14,517 nucleotides of DNA from Candidatus Saccharibacteria bacterium UBA6575 (GTDB lineage: Bacteria; Patescibacteriota; Saccharimonadia; Saccharimonadales; Saccharimonadaceae): the NCBI GenBank assembly GCA_002434005.1, contig DJJF01000032.1, positions 3,068 to 17,584 on the forward strand, given 5' to 3'. A model generated the notes under the pieces. That model saw only the letters and a program-made list of their open reading frames with translations. It searched no databases and was not told the DNA's origin. A program made the translations under genes and the position numbers. Every line of letters starts with the position of its first letter. The first letter of the stretch is position 1. Positions 1 through 8,881 of this stretch are shown one piece after another.

Positions 1-1359
1 AATCGCCTGTCGTTCGAGGCCAGTCAGGCGACGGAGCTGCATGGCCAAGATAGCCTTAGCTTGAATCTCAGATAACTTAAACTTCTTGATCAGGCTCTTC
101 TCGGCTTCGTCCTGCGTCTTACTGGCACGAATCGTCGCGATAACTTCATCGATGTTATCGAGCGCGATCTTGTAACCTTCTAAGATGTGCGCACGCTCCT
201 GAGCTTTCTTGAGTTCAAATTCCGTGCGACGACGAACAACCTTCTGACGATGCTTAATGAATTCTTGCAACATCTCCTGCAAGCCCATGATGCGCGGCTG
301 CAAACCGTCAACGAGTGCCAACATGTTGAAGTTGAAGCTGGTCTGAAGAGCAGTCTGCTTATAGAGCTGGTTCAAGACCTTCTTTGGATACGCGTCTTTC
401 TTTAGTTCAATGACAATACGTACCTTACCGCGCGAACTTTCGTCACGCAGGTCAGATAGAGCGATCTTCTTTTCGCGGTACAATTCACCAATCTTTTCAA
501 CAAGAGATGCTTTGTTTACACCGTACGGAATCTCAGTCACAACGATTTGGTGACGACCCTTCTTGGTTTCCTCGATGTCTGCAACCGCGCGAACACTAAT
601 ACTGCCGCGACCGGTAGCATATGCTTGCTTCATCTGCGCACCAGCATAGATCGTGGCGCCCGTTGGGAAGTCGGGGCCTTTAACGTGCTTTAACAAATCA
701 TCGAGCGTTGCATCTGGATTATCAATTTCCTCGAGCGTTGCGTCAACCAGTTCACCTAAGTTATGTGGCGGAATATTCGTTGCCATACCAACTGCGATAC
801 CAATCTGGCCGTTCAGTAGGAGGTTTGGCACCTTGGCTGGGAGTACGATTGGCTCTTGGCGCGAGCCGTCGTAGTTATCACGAAAATCAACAGTGTCTTT
901 TTCAATATCAACAAGCATTTCGTCGGCAACTTTTTGCATACGAGCTTCTGTATAGCGCATGGCTGCCGCAGGATCTCCGTCCATGGAGCCAAAGTTACCC
1001 TGGCCGTCGATCATTGGATAACGCAGACTCCATGGCTGCGCAAGACGCACCATTGAATCATAAATCGCGCTGTCACCATGTGGGTGGTACTTACCCATTA
1101 CGTCACCAACAATCAGTGCACTCTTTACGAACTTACTGCCCGAGCGGTTTCCGTTCTGACTCATGGAATACAGAATACGTCGGTGCACCGGCTTCAAACC
1201 GTCACGTACATCAGGCAGAGCACGTTCAATAATGACACTCATGGAGTATCGGAAGAAGTTATCTTCCATGACACCTTCAAGTGTGCGGAACTCTATACCT
1301 TTCTGCGGCTCTTGTGGCTCAATATCTGCAGGCACATTCGTTGTTTTTTCGTCATCCAT
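1..1359 (-). CDS. gyrA: DNA gyrase subunit A, N-terminal 453 codons (partial)
   Basis: GyrA is the DNA-cleaving and rejoining subunit of gyrase, the A2B2 type II topoisomerase that introduces negative supercoils. Reading begins at ATG 1359-1357, one base after the gyrB stop, and stays open to the window edge, so the 3' end (rest of the coiled coil and the C-terminal DNA-wrapping domain) is missing. The breakage-reunion domain is unmistakable: the quinolone-pocket motif HPHGDSAIYD holds Ser97 and Asp101 (E. coli Ser83 and Asp87), and AAMRYTEARM holds the catalytic Tyr136 (E. coli Tyr122). RLTGLERQAI lies at the cut end. An AGGAG inside the end of gyrB, about 13 bases upstream, may serve as ribosome binding site, so translation is probably coupled to gyrB. 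Both quinolone-pocket residues are the drug-sensitive type. Identity is certain; only the exact start is inferred. Confidence 0.98.
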   Translation of the reverse strand, partial: MDDEKTTNVPADIEPQEPQKGIEFRTLEGVMEDNFFRYSMSVIIERALPDVRDGLKPVHRRILYSMSQNGNRSGSKFVKSALIVGDVMGKYHPHGDSAIYDSMVRLAQPWSLRYPMIDGQGNFGSMDGDPAAAMRYTEARMQKVADEMLVDIEKDTVDFRDNYDGSRQEPIVLPAKVPNLLLNGQIGIAVGMATNIPPHNLGELVDATLEEIDNPDATLDDLLKHVKGPDFPTGATIYAGAQMKQAYATGRGSISVRAVADIEETKKGRHQIVVTEIPYGVNKASLVEKIGELYREKKIALSDLRDESSRGKVRIVIELKKDAYPKKVLNQLYKQTALQTSFNFNMLALVDGLQPRIMGLQEMLQEFIKHRQKVVRRRTEFELKKAQERAHILEGYKIALDNIDEVIATIRASKTQDEAEKSLIKKFKLSEIQAKAILAMQLRRLTGLERQAI

Positions 1360-1360
1360 A

Positions 1361-3334
1361 TTATACGTCCAGCTCCTCTAGGTCAGCATCTTTGGCGCGG
1401 ACCTGAATAAATGTCTTTCGAAGCGACACGTCGTCACCCATAAGTTTAGTAAAGATTGCATCTGCCTCTTCGGCGTCTTCAACTTTCACCTGCGCCAGTA
1501 CACGATTTTCAGGGTTCATAGTTGTTTCCCATAGCTGATCTGCATCCATTTCACCGAGTCCCTTGAACCGACTAATTGTCACACCAGCTTGCTTTACAAG
1601 ATCTTCGTCTTCATCAATGACAACACCTCGTGCCTTCTTTTCACTGATAATTTCGGTAAGAATCTTATCGCGCTCGTCTTCGCCGTAGGCATAATGCTTC
1701 TTTTGTCCACGATTCACGCTATAGAGTGGCGGCTTTGCGAGATATACATAACCACCTTCAACAACTTCTTTCATGTAACGGAAGAAGAATGTTAGTAGAA
1801 GTGTCGAGATGTGGCTTCCGTCGACATCGGCGTCTGTCATGATGATGATCTTATGGTAGCGGAGTCCATTAATATCGAACTGCTCACCTATACCAACACC
1901 GAATGCCTGGATCATCGCTACGATTTCTTTATTGGCGAACATTTTATCAAGACGTGCGCGTTCGGTGTTGAGAACTTTACCACGTAGTGGCAAGATAGCC
2001 TGCGTCTTACTGTCGCGGCCTTCCTTTGCAGATCCAGCTGCTGAGTTTCCCTCAACGATGTAAATCTCACTATCATTCGGACTCTTACTTGAGCAGTCCC
2101 ACAGCTTGCCCGGTAGCCCCATGCCGTCGAGCGCGCCCTTGCGGAGCACATTATCTCGTGCCGCGCGGGCAGCTTTACGTGCACGAGCGGCAAGCAGCGC
2201 CTTACCTACAACTTTTTTTGCAACGTCCGGATTTTCGTCCAGGTAGTATGCGAAGTACTCGTTCATGACCTGCTCAACGTAGCGACGAACTTCAGGATTA
2301 CCAAGTTTGTTCTTGGTCTGTCCTTCAAATTGTGGGTCTGGCAATTTAACCAAAATAATCGCAGTCAGGCCTTCACGAATATCATCGCCGCTCAGGTTTT
2401 CTTCCTTTTCTTTGAGCAGCCCGCTCTTACGCGCATATTCATTAATAACGCGCGTAAGTGCCGAGCGGAATCCGATCAAGTGCGTTCCACCATCTGGTGT
2501 TAGTACGTTGTTGGCAAACGGCTTCACAGTTTCGATAAATGAATCATTATACTGAACCGCGACTTCAACCATTGAGTCTTCAACCTGACGCTCAACATAG
2601 AACGGCGCATCGCTCATGACTTCCTTACCAATGTTCAGATGCTTTACGTAGCTTTGAATACCACCTTCAAAGTAGAATGCTTGGCGCTCGCCAGTTCGGT
2701 TATCAACAACACTCGTATAGACCCCCTTAGTAAGGTATGCCTGGTGACGAAGATAATTGACCACCCATTTGTAGTCAAAGGTAACCGTTTCTTTAAAAAT
2801 CGTGTCGTCGGGGTAAAATGTGATGCTCGTACCGGTTGGTCGATCGGTCTTACCGATCTTCTTTAGTGGAGCTAATGAGGCGCCGCGTGCAAATTCGATC
2901 CTATGAAGCTGACCATTCTGCACAACTTCCGCTACGAGCTTATTGGATAGAGCATTTACCACACTGGATCCCACGCCGTGCAAACCAGATGATACCTTAT
3001 ACCCGCCGCCGCCAAACTTACCCCCAGCGTGAAGCACCGTCAGAACGGTTTCAAGCGTGCTAAGGCCAGTCTTCGCGTGAGTATCAACTGGAATACCACG
3101 GCCGTCGTCAGTAATCGTAATACCGCCGTCTTCCAAAATCGTGATGTCAACTCGGCTAGCAAATCCTGCGATTGCTTCGTCGATACTGTTATCTGCAATT
3201 TCTTTTATAAGATGATGAACTCCGTCGTACCCGGTAGAGCCGATGTACATACCTGGGCGCTTACGGACAGGTTCAAGTCCTTCCAGTACCTGGATCTGTG
3301 ACCCATCATATGAGTCGCCTTTTTGTTTAGCCAC
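1361..3334 (-). CDS. gyrB: DNA gyrase subunit B
   Basis: GyrB is the ATPase subunit of gyrase; ATP binding closes its N-terminal gate and drives strand passage. The 657-aa protein shows, in order, the GHKL ATPase motifs (NSIDEA, DDGRGIP, GLHGVGSSVVNALS), the transducer segment with QTKNKLGNPEVR, and the TOPRIM domain with Glu428 in EGNSAAGSAK and metal-binding Asp501, Asp503 and Asp505 in TDADVDGSH. The C-terminal motif FKGLGEMDADQLWETT follows. It lacks the long insert of the E. coli protein, so its length is that of the short GyrB type. The start is GTG 3334-3332, preceded by GAGGGG about 9 bases upstream. gyrB comes first and gyrA follows with a one-base gap. Oddity: the residue at the E. 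coli Asp426 position is Asn430, and the usual EGDSAGG reads EGNSAAG. ParE would be the alternative, but the adjacent gyrA with GyrA-type motifs argues for gyrase. Confidence 0.97.
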   Translation of the reverse strand: MAKQKGDSYDGSQIQVLEGLEPVRKRPGMYIGSTGYDGVHHLIKEIADNSIDEAIAGFASRVDITILEDGGITITDDGRGIPVDTHAKTGLSTLETVLTVLHAGGKFGGGGYKVSSGLHGVGSSVVNALSNKLVAEVVQNGQLHRIEFARGASLAPLKKIGKTDRPTGTSITFYPDDTIFKETVTFDYKWVVNYLRHQAYLTKGVYTSVVDNRTGERQAFYFEGGIQSYVKHLNIGKEVMSDAPFYVERQVEDSMVEVAVQYNDSFIETVKPFANNVLTPDGGTHLIGFRSALTRVINEYARKSGLLKEKEENLSGDDIREGLTAIILVKLPDPQFEGQTKNKLGNPEVRRYVEQVMNEYFAYYLDENPDVAKKVVGKALLAARARKAARAARDNVLRKGALDGMGLPGKLWDCSSKSPNDSEIYIVEGNSAAGSAKEGRDSKTQAILPLRGKVLNTERARLDKMFANKEIVAMIQAFGVGIGEQFDINGLRYHKIIIMTDADVDGSHISTLLLTFFFRYMKEVVEGGYVYLAKPPLYSVNRGQKKHYAYGEDERDKILTEIISEKKARGVVIDEDEDLVKQAGVTISRFKGLGEMDADQLWETTMNPENRVLAQVKVEDAEEADAIFTKLMGDDVSLRKTFIQVRAKDADLEELDV

Positions 3335-3395
3335 GCTGTTTTCCCCTCATTCCTAATCCGGCTTATATTAGCAGTCAGCCATTTACACTGCCGTC

Positions 3396-3424
3396 ATTAT
3401 ATCGAATTATGTGTGTTCACTCAA
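3396..3424 (-). promoter_or_regulatory. gyrB-gyrA promoter
   Basis: On the minus strand TTGAGT (3424-3419) and a perfect TATAAT (3401-3396) are separated by exactly 17 bases. The expected start is near 3389, giving a leader of about 55 bases before the gyrB GTG. This is the best sigma-70 type match in the divergent region. Inferred from sequence only. Confidence 0.75.
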
Positions 3425-3427
3425 CCC

Positions 3428-3448
3428 TTCTAGAAGTTCCTCGAGGAA
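3428..3448. promoter_or_regulatory. Paired palindromes between divergent promoters (candidate operator)
   Basis: TTCTAGAA (3428-3435) and TTCCTCGAGGAA (3437-3448) are perfect palindromes whose centres are 11 bp apart, about one helical turn. Both have the form TTC...GAA. They lie exactly between the -35 box of the gyrB promoter (3419-3424) and that of the rightward promoter (3454-3459), where a dimeric regulator could touch both units. No regulator is known from this window, so function is inference. Confidence 0.35.
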
Positions 3449-3453
3449 ATCCC

Positions 3454-3483
3454 TTGCGTTGAACACAATGTTTATGCTAATCT
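3454..3483 (+). promoter_or_regulatory. Promoter of the LPxTG-protein unit, extended -10
   Basis: TTGCGT (3454-3459), an 18-base spacer and TAATCT (3478-3483), preceded by TG plus one base to give an extended -10. The expected start near 3490 gives an A-rich leader of about 50 bases. TATAAA at 3487-3492 is a possible alternative -10 but has no suitably spaced -35. Confidence 0.55.
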
Positions 3484-3540
3484 GACTATAAATAGATTAA
3501 TAACAGTAGTAAACAATAAACAAAAAGTAGCAAAAAATAT

Positions 3541-5367
3541 ATGTTTCGTCGCATCGTTTCGAACCTCAGCTTCAGCCCCGCATTAGTTGGGCAACTTGGC
3601 TTTTACGCACGCCGACTGCGTAAGGAAGAAGCTACCCGAAGACTAGGCCTTGTCTTCACTGCTCTCGCGCTTGTGGTTCAGAGTCTGGCTGTCTTCAGTC
3701 CACCCGAGCCTGCCAACGCGACGACACCCGGCCAAGTAGGTAGCGCAAACCGTTGTGATGTGTCATCAGTTAAACCACGCGGTGAGGCGTTCGAGATTAT
3801 TGGCAATGAAGCCAAGGTGCAATTCGAAATAAAGGGTGGCAAAAACTGTAAGGTTCAGTTATCCGTAAACTCATTCTTTGCCCCAAGTATGGACGGAACT
3901 CCGTACGACAAGCAAACATTGCATGATCGTAAAACCGAAACTTACACTGGTCCAGGTACACACTCGTTGAAAGCATCAATTCCAACAAAAAGCACACCCG
4001 AAAAAGGATGCTTCTACCAAGTTGACTTAACGTACGGCACGAACAACATAACTCCTGTGCTCGCCTATGGCCACGGCAAACTCGATTGTGGAACGGCGGT
4101 GGTAGCATCAGCTACATGTACAAGTTTCAATGCGATCAAAGCATCGACAAACAAATTTACCCTCCGCGCAACTGCATCAACATCCAATGCGAAGGTTACG
4201 AAGTTTGTCTTCGATATCACTAAGCCTGACGGCCAAACAGTATCAAAGACCGTTGCGACCGAAGAAAAGACCGCACTACTCGACTTTGATGCGACCGCAC
4301 CTGGCACCTACACGGGTAAAGCTACAGTCCACACAACCGTTGGACAGGACTCAGGGCCACAATGTAAAGGTACATTCGTCGTTGAAGGCCCAGCAACGCC
4401 TACGGCTGTTTGTACGTCAGTCGGTGTGACAATAACCAACCGTACACAGGCCTACTTTACTGGTAATGCGGCCGTTTCAGGTGGTGCAAGTGTTCGAAGC
4501 TATACGTTCGTAGTAAAGAGCGCAGCTGGCCTTGAGGTGTCGCGTACGGTTGTGCCAAGCAATGCTCTCACCGCGTCTACGAGTGCAGTAGATTTGCCAA
4601 CTGGAAATTACACCGTGCAGTTGCTTGTTCAAACTAGCCACGGTGACCGTACCGATGCAGCCTGCTCTAAGCCGCTGACTATCGTGCCGCCAAACGTTTG
4701 TCCATATAACGCTACTCTGCCTGCAAACAGTCCCGACTGTCAGCCATGCCCAGATAATCCAAATGTATGGATCAAGGATGAGAAGTGTGCTGCAGTAATT
4801 ATCAGCACAAAAACAGCAACGAACATGACGCAAGGTATGGTTGAAGCCAGTAAGGTAACTGCTCGCTCGAGTGACAGGATAAGCTACACGATTACCGTTG
4901 AAAACAAGGGTCTTATCAGTCAGTCTGTCACTATGCAGGAAGATCTGGCCGATGTGCTTGAGTACTCTAAGCTGGTTGATCAAGGTGGTGGTACCTTGAA
5001 CGATCAAACCAAACTGCTCACCTGGCCTAGCATCACACTAGCCGCTGGCCAAAAGCAGTCTCGCACCATCGCCGTTCAGATGATGTCTGACATACCAAGC
5101 ACCAATACAGGCACCGCTGTACCGACTAGCTACGACTGTAAGATCGCTAATACGTACGGTAATACAGTCACGGTAAACGTAGACTGCCCTTCTCAAAAGG
5201 TCATCGTAGAACAAGTTACAAGTGAACTGCCCCACACAGGCCCGCGCGAAAACATGATCTTCGCTGCCGTCTTGCTCTCAGTCGTCGTGTACTTCTACGC
5301 ACGTTCTAAGCAACTTGGTCGCGAAGTCCGGCTCATCCGACGCAACTTGAACACTGGTACAATATAA
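3541..5367 (+). CDS. Exported LPxTG cell-surface protein with Ig-like repeats and a DUF11-like domain
   Basis: Probably a surface-anchored adhesin or wall protein of 608 aa. An Arg-rich N-region of about 34 residues precedes a hydrophobic core (35-52) and a likely signal-peptidase site after ANA (58-60). A Cys-containing beta-rich domain (about 61-190) is followed by two related modules starting CTSFN (193) and CTSVG (291), roughly 98 residues apart, a short Cys/Pro-rich linker (about 391-421), and a DUF11-like domain (about 424-555; ISYTITVENKG, then a segment ending ANTYGNTVTV). The end is a sorting signal: LPHTG at 563-567, a hydrophobic segment, then Arg-rich residues. Sortases cut LPxTG between T and G. 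The 20-odd residue tail after the membrane segment is longer than usual for such signals. No sortase gene is in the window. No clear Shine-Dalgarno precedes ATG 3541, only an A-rich leader. Specific ligand unknown. Confidence 0.85.
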   Translation: MFRRIVSNLSFSPALVGQLGFYARRLRKEEATRRLGLVFTALALVVQSLAVFSPPEPANATTPGQVGSANRCDVSSVKPRGEAFEIIGNEAKVQFEIKGGKNCKVQLSVNSFFAPSMDGTPYDKQTLHDRKTETYTGPGTHSLKASIPTKSTPEKGCFYQVDLTYGTNNITPVLAYGHGKLDCGTAVVASATCTSFNAIKASTNKFTLRATASTSNAKVTKFVFDITKPDGQTVSKTVATEEKTALLDFDATAPGTYTGKATVHTTVGQDSGPQCKGTFVVEGPATPTAVCTSVGVTITNRTQAYFTGNAAVSGGASVRSYTFVVKSAAGLEVSRTVVPSNALTASTSAVDLPTGNYTVQLLVQTSHGDRTDAACSKPLTIVPPNVCPYNATLPANSPDCQPCPDNPNVWIKDEKCAAVIISTKTATNMTQGMVEASKVTARSSDRISYTITVENKGLISQSVTMQEDLADVLEYSKLVDQGGGTLNDQTKLLTWPSITLAAGQKQSRTIAVQMMSDIPSTNTGTAVPTSYDCKIANTYGNTVTVNVDCPSQKVIVEQVTSELPHTGPRENMIFAAVLLSVVVYFYARSKQLGREVRLIRRNLNTGTI

Positions 5368-5386
5368 GAAGGAATTTGGTGGGAAT

Positions 5387-5956
5387 ATGGCAGAACGAAT
5401 AGTCAATGTACCGGAACGTGAAAGCGGTAATCAGGAAGCTCTCGATCGAGTTAGTCGGGAACGTGGCACCGATCTTAAAAACGAGCGTGAACAAAGTGCA
5501 GAACGAGCCGAAGGTGCAAACCTTGAGCAAGCACGTACTGATATCGAAAAGGCCGTTGAGGTTAAAAAGCCCAAGGCCGAAAAAGAAGTCGCACCCGCTG
5601 AGAAGCGTCGTGACACCCCTGCAAAGCGGCGAGCCGATCGCAAGGCCAGCTACAAGAAGACTATGAAAGAAACGCAGGCTCACATGAAGCCAGCTGAGCG
5701 CACCTTCTCGAAAGTCATTCACAATCCGGTCGTTGAAAAGACGTCAGAGGCCGTGGGAGGCACGGTAGCTCGCCCGAATGCCATATTAGCTGGATCGCTT
5801 AGCGCATTCCTTTTAACGCTCGGTATCTACCTCTTCGCAAAGCATTACGGCTACCCGCTAAGTGGTTTCGAAACAATTGCCGCTTTCATTTTGGGTTGGG
5901 TTGTTGGAATCCTGTTCGATTACCTGCGGGTGATGATCACTGGCAAACGAGGATAG
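5387..5956 (+). CDS. Charged protein with two C-terminal membrane segments, unknown function
   Basis: I do not recognise a family. The 189-aa product has a very polar first 120 residues rich in Glu, Lys, Arg and Ala, probably helical or disordered, followed by two hydrophobic segments (about 132-151 and 160-178) separated by a short KHYGYPLSG turn, and a basic end (TGKRG). With two membrane passes both termini would lie on the same side; the basic C-terminus suggests the cytoplasm. It starts 19 bases after the LPxTG gene and shares its strand and terminator, so the two are probably co-transcribed. The purine-rich stretch before ATG 5387 (AAGGA about 15 bases away, GGTGGG closer) is a poor ribosome binding site. 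It could be an accessory or scaffold for the surface protein; that is a guess from position. Confidence 0.75.
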   Translation: MAERIVNVPERESGNQEALDRVSRERGTDLKNEREQSAERAEGANLEQARTDIEKAVEVKKPKAEKEVAPAEKRRDTPAKRRADRKASYKKTMKETQAHMKPAERTFSKVIHNPVVEKTSEAVGGTVARPNAILAGSLSAFLLTLGIYLFAKHYGYPLSGFETIAAFILGWVVGILFDYLRVMITGKRG

Positions 5957-5985
5957 AAAAATACCAGGCATTGCCTGGTATTTTT
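5957..5985. terminator. Bidirectional intrinsic terminator between convergent genes
   Basis: A nearly perfect hairpin with arms AAAAATACCAGGC and GCCTGGTATTTTT and a three-base loop. It has A-runs on the left and T-runs on the right, so it can end transcription from either side. It starts one base after the stop of the 189-aa gene and ends 16 bases before the stop of the convergent ATPase gene. Confidence 0.9.
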
Positions 5986-6001
5986 CTACTAAGCCACTGC
6001 C

Positions 6002-8860
6002 CTACTTCAACTTTACGTGAACTTCATCATCATTCTTATTATCGCCGCGCAGGTGAAACTTGTCGTCGCTCGACTCAATATCACGTTCTGGTTGAGGTTC
6101 CTCGCTAGGCTTAGGCTCATCTACCGTCTGTATCGGTGCAGCGGAGCCAACCGGTGCAGCAAATGTCGCGTTCGATACTGGCGCCAATGTGTCGGCCTTT
6201 GCATTCAACGGTGGCGGCGTAGCCGGAAGTGGCGCGGTCGCAGGCGGAGTCGCCTTCGGAGTGCCAGATTGCTGACCACCGAGCTGTTGCCGCTTGGCAA
6301 GCCATTCGTCAAGGAATGATGAACCTTGTTTGGTCGGTACCGGGGCACCAGGCGCTGCACCTGCTTTACCCTGCATGCTGCGCATCTGCTCCAGCCTGTC
6401 TTGTTTGGCCTTCTCTGCTGCCCCTAGGCGATCGAAAATCTCTTTTTCAACCACAGCACGTGGCTTACCGTATTTCGCAGCACTGAGGCGCTTAAGCGCG
6501 TCGCTGAGCTGTGGATTCGCCTGACCCATAGGCGGCACGAAACTCATACTGAATGGAGCGGACGGCACGTTATTGATCATGACCGATGTAACACTTTGGT
6601 AATTCGGCATCTTAATTAAATCCTCTGCCTCAAATGTTGGCGCGAAGCGCTTAACCATAAGCTCAGCATCCGTAACACCTATACGCCCAGATATAACTGT
6701 TCCGACGTTTCCAATGATCGCTTCGCGAATCTTGTCAGTTAGCTGTGTCATGAACTGGTTACCAAGGATTAGGTTTAACCGATATTTACGGGCTTCAGAC
6801 AGGATTGATTCAAAACTATCTGTCGCAAAGTTCTGGAACTCGTCTACATATAATGAGAAATCGACACGCTGGTCTTCCGGAACATCAGCCCGTCCCATGG
6901 CAGCCGCCTGGAAACGCATCACGAATATCATACCCATTAATTTAGAGTTCAGCTCACCCATTCGGCCCTTTGATAGGTTTACTAATAAGATCTTCTTGTT
7001 ATCCATAATGTCACGCAGATTGAAGCCGCCCCTAGTCTGACCAATAACGTTGCGCATGCTGTCGTTGCTAATGAATGGCCCGAATTTCGATACTACCCAG
7101 CTGATCACCTCTCCGGCCTCGTTCGAGCGCTGGCTGGCTGGGAATTCTTTCGTCCAGAAGTCGAGCACACTTTGGTCTTTCACATATTTGAGCTTGGACT
7201 TCATATAGTCTTGGTCAATCAGTACTTTTGGAATATCGATAAATGTTCCGCCGGCTGGGTCTGCCATAAGAAGCAATGCCGCATTCCTAAATATGTGTTC
7301 CAGTCGCGGCCCCACAATGCCAGTGTGGCCTGGATCGTACAGGCTATACAGCATATTGATCGATTCTTGAACAAGAAAGTCTTTTTGGTCTTCTGTTTCA
7401 AAGTCGAACATATTAAGTCCGATAGGATTCGCCATGTCACCTGGATTGAAATAGATCACGTCTTCAACGCGTTCTTTTGGAACCTTACCAAGTAATGCTT
7501 CAACGGAATCGCCGTGTGGATCGACGAACGCAAAGCCCTTACCATCCATCATGTCTTGAAACGCAAGGTTTTCGAGCAGGACAGATTTACCCGTACCGGT
7601 TTGTCCAATGATGTAAGTATGACGACGACGATCATTAGTACTGAGTCGAATTGGCTTCTTTGTGCCCCTGAACTCGTTATACCCGAGCAAAAATCCTTCG
7701 TCCATAATATCCGTTGGACCGTCAACTTGCTTACTCATCTGACGTTGTACTTGTGACGTCGGTATATTTTTTTGATCCGGTAAATGAAACAACGTCGCTA
7801 GCTCTACTGTATTTAAAATATTACTGTTTACTCCCTGCGGGAAAAAACGGAATATGTACGATGTTACGAGCTCTTCAACGTTACGAGTCAGCGTGAATTT
7901 AAATCCATTGTATGCAGGTGAATCGAACAGCGCGAATGCTGAGATAATATTCTTTAGCAGCGTCTGCGAACGTGCAGCAGTGTTGGAACTTACGACAACC
8001 CGAATTAATGTCTCGTATCCCGGATAACGAGTCTTCTCTTCGATCGTTTCAACCTTGGCTCGCTCAAGATTCGTAAGTTGCTTCTCCTCAGGCTTGTCTT
8101 TGCCCTCACCACTTTCTGGCGGTTTCCAAAGCGCTTCCATAATGTCCTTGCTTGAACTAAGCGCCGCTAAACCTGTCTTTTTGCCTTTATTCTTACTTAC
8201 AGCGTCAGCCTCGGCGATTGATTTCTTAGTCCAGCCTTCTTTTGCGGGCCGGATCAGCATCTGGATACCAATACCGTCTTCACGACCAGCCGAACTAAGT
8301 GCGTTTAGTAGCGCCCGTGAAGCGTCACGCTTCGACTCCTGATATGTAGCAATCGGGAAGATGTACTCTTTCTTGAGCGTAAACTCGCCACCAATCGTGC
8401 CACTCATCTTCCCTACTTCCGAAAACACCGTATGTTCTTCAACTTCTTCCAGCCGAGCCGACGGATATGCCGCAGCGATCGCTTGTCGAATAACTTCAAC
8501 TAATGACACCGGTACCCCAGTATAGTAATGCACTAGTCCTTCTCGGGCGACAATTTCAAACGATAAATGCCGCTGGCCATATATCTTGCTTTTAAAGCCA
8601 CGAACCGCCGTCGACGCAATAATGTTATACATTACCTGAGCCTGGCTCAAGACTTCTTCGGTGACATCACGCTCGTCACGGCCTCCACCCTGAAGATCGT
8701 CGCTAGTTGGCGGCAGATGGATGACCATTGGCACCATTTTGAGACCACGCTCATAGTTCTTGGCTTCACGCAGAGTCTTTTGGTATTGGAAGAATACGAT
8801 AGCACCAGCGATCAATGCGAGTATCGCTACAATGAAGATACCGATGAACGCCCCTAACAC
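6002..8860 (-). CDS. Membrane-anchored VirD4/TraG-like secretion ATPase
   Basis: A P-loop motor of the type IV secretion coupling-protein superfamily, expected to use ATP to move DNA or protein at the inner membrane. The 952-aa protein has one N-terminal membrane segment (about 3-25), an N-terminal domain of roughly 380 residues without motifs I can name, then the ATPase: Walker A GQTGTGKS at 419-426 (Lys425), Walker B-type SLYVDEFQNF with Asp673 and Glu674, and a downstream GNQFMTQL segment with the Gln typical of the family. Residues from about 830 are Pro/Ala/Gln-rich and probably disordered, ending in an acidic then basic tail. The start is GTG 8860-8858, preceded by AGGGGG 9 bases upstream. 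It follows the 140-aa gene by 21 bases. No relaxase, VirB4 or pilin gene is nearby, so its substrate is unknown; it may serve a pilus or uptake system rather than conjugation. Confidence 0.87.
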   Translation of the reverse strand: MLGAFIGIFIVAILALIAGAIVFFQYQKTLREAKNYERGLKMVPMVIHLPPTSDDLQGGGRDERDVTEEVLSQAQVMYNIIASTAVRGFKSKIYGQRHLSFEIVAREGLVHYYTGVPVSLVEVIRQAIAAAYPSARLEEVEEHTVFSEVGKMSGTIGGEFTLKKEYIFPIATYQESKRDASRALLNALSSAGREDGIGIQMLIRPAKEGWTKKSIAEADAVSKNKGKKTGLAALSSSKDIMEALWKPPESGEGKDKPEEKQLTNLERAKVETIEEKTRYPGYETLIRVVVSSNTAARSQTLLKNIISAFALFDSPAYNGFKFTLTRNVEELVTSYIFRFFPQGVNSNILNTVELATLFHLPDQKNIPTSQVQRQMSKQVDGPTDIMDEGFLLGYNEFRGTKKPIRLSTNDRRRHTYIIGQTGTGKSVLLENLAFQDMMDGKGFAFVDPHGDSVEALLGKVPKERVEDVIYFNPGDMANPIGLNMFDFETEDQKDFLVQESINMLYSLYDPGHTGIVGPRLEHIFRNAALLLMADPAGGTFIDIPKVLIDQDYMKSKLKYVKDQSVLDFWTKEFPASQRSNEAGEVISWVVSKFGPFISNDSMRNVIGQTRGGFNLRDIMDNKKILLVNLSKGRMGELNSKLMGMIFVMRFQAAAMGRADVPEDQRVDFSLYVDEFQNFATDSFESILSEARKYRLNLILGNQFMTQLTDKIREAIIGNVGTVISGRIGVTDAELMVKRFAPTFEAEDLIKMPNYQSVTSVMINNVPSAPFSMSFVPPMGQANPQLSDALKRLSAAKYGKPRAVVEKEIFDRLGAAEKAKQDRLEQMRSMQGKAGAAPGAPVPTKQGSSFLDEWLAKRQQLGGQQSGTPKATPPATAPLPATPPPLNAKADTLAPVSNATFAAPVGSAAPIQTVDEPKPSEEPQPERDIESSDDKFHLRGDNKNDDEVHVKLK

Positions 8861-8881
8861 CTCGTAATGCCCCCTGTTATA

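Noticed and set aside
708..1410. Plus-strand frames of 66-174 codons opposite gyrA
   Set aside because: They are shadows of the conserved gyrA and gyrB frames on the minus strand.
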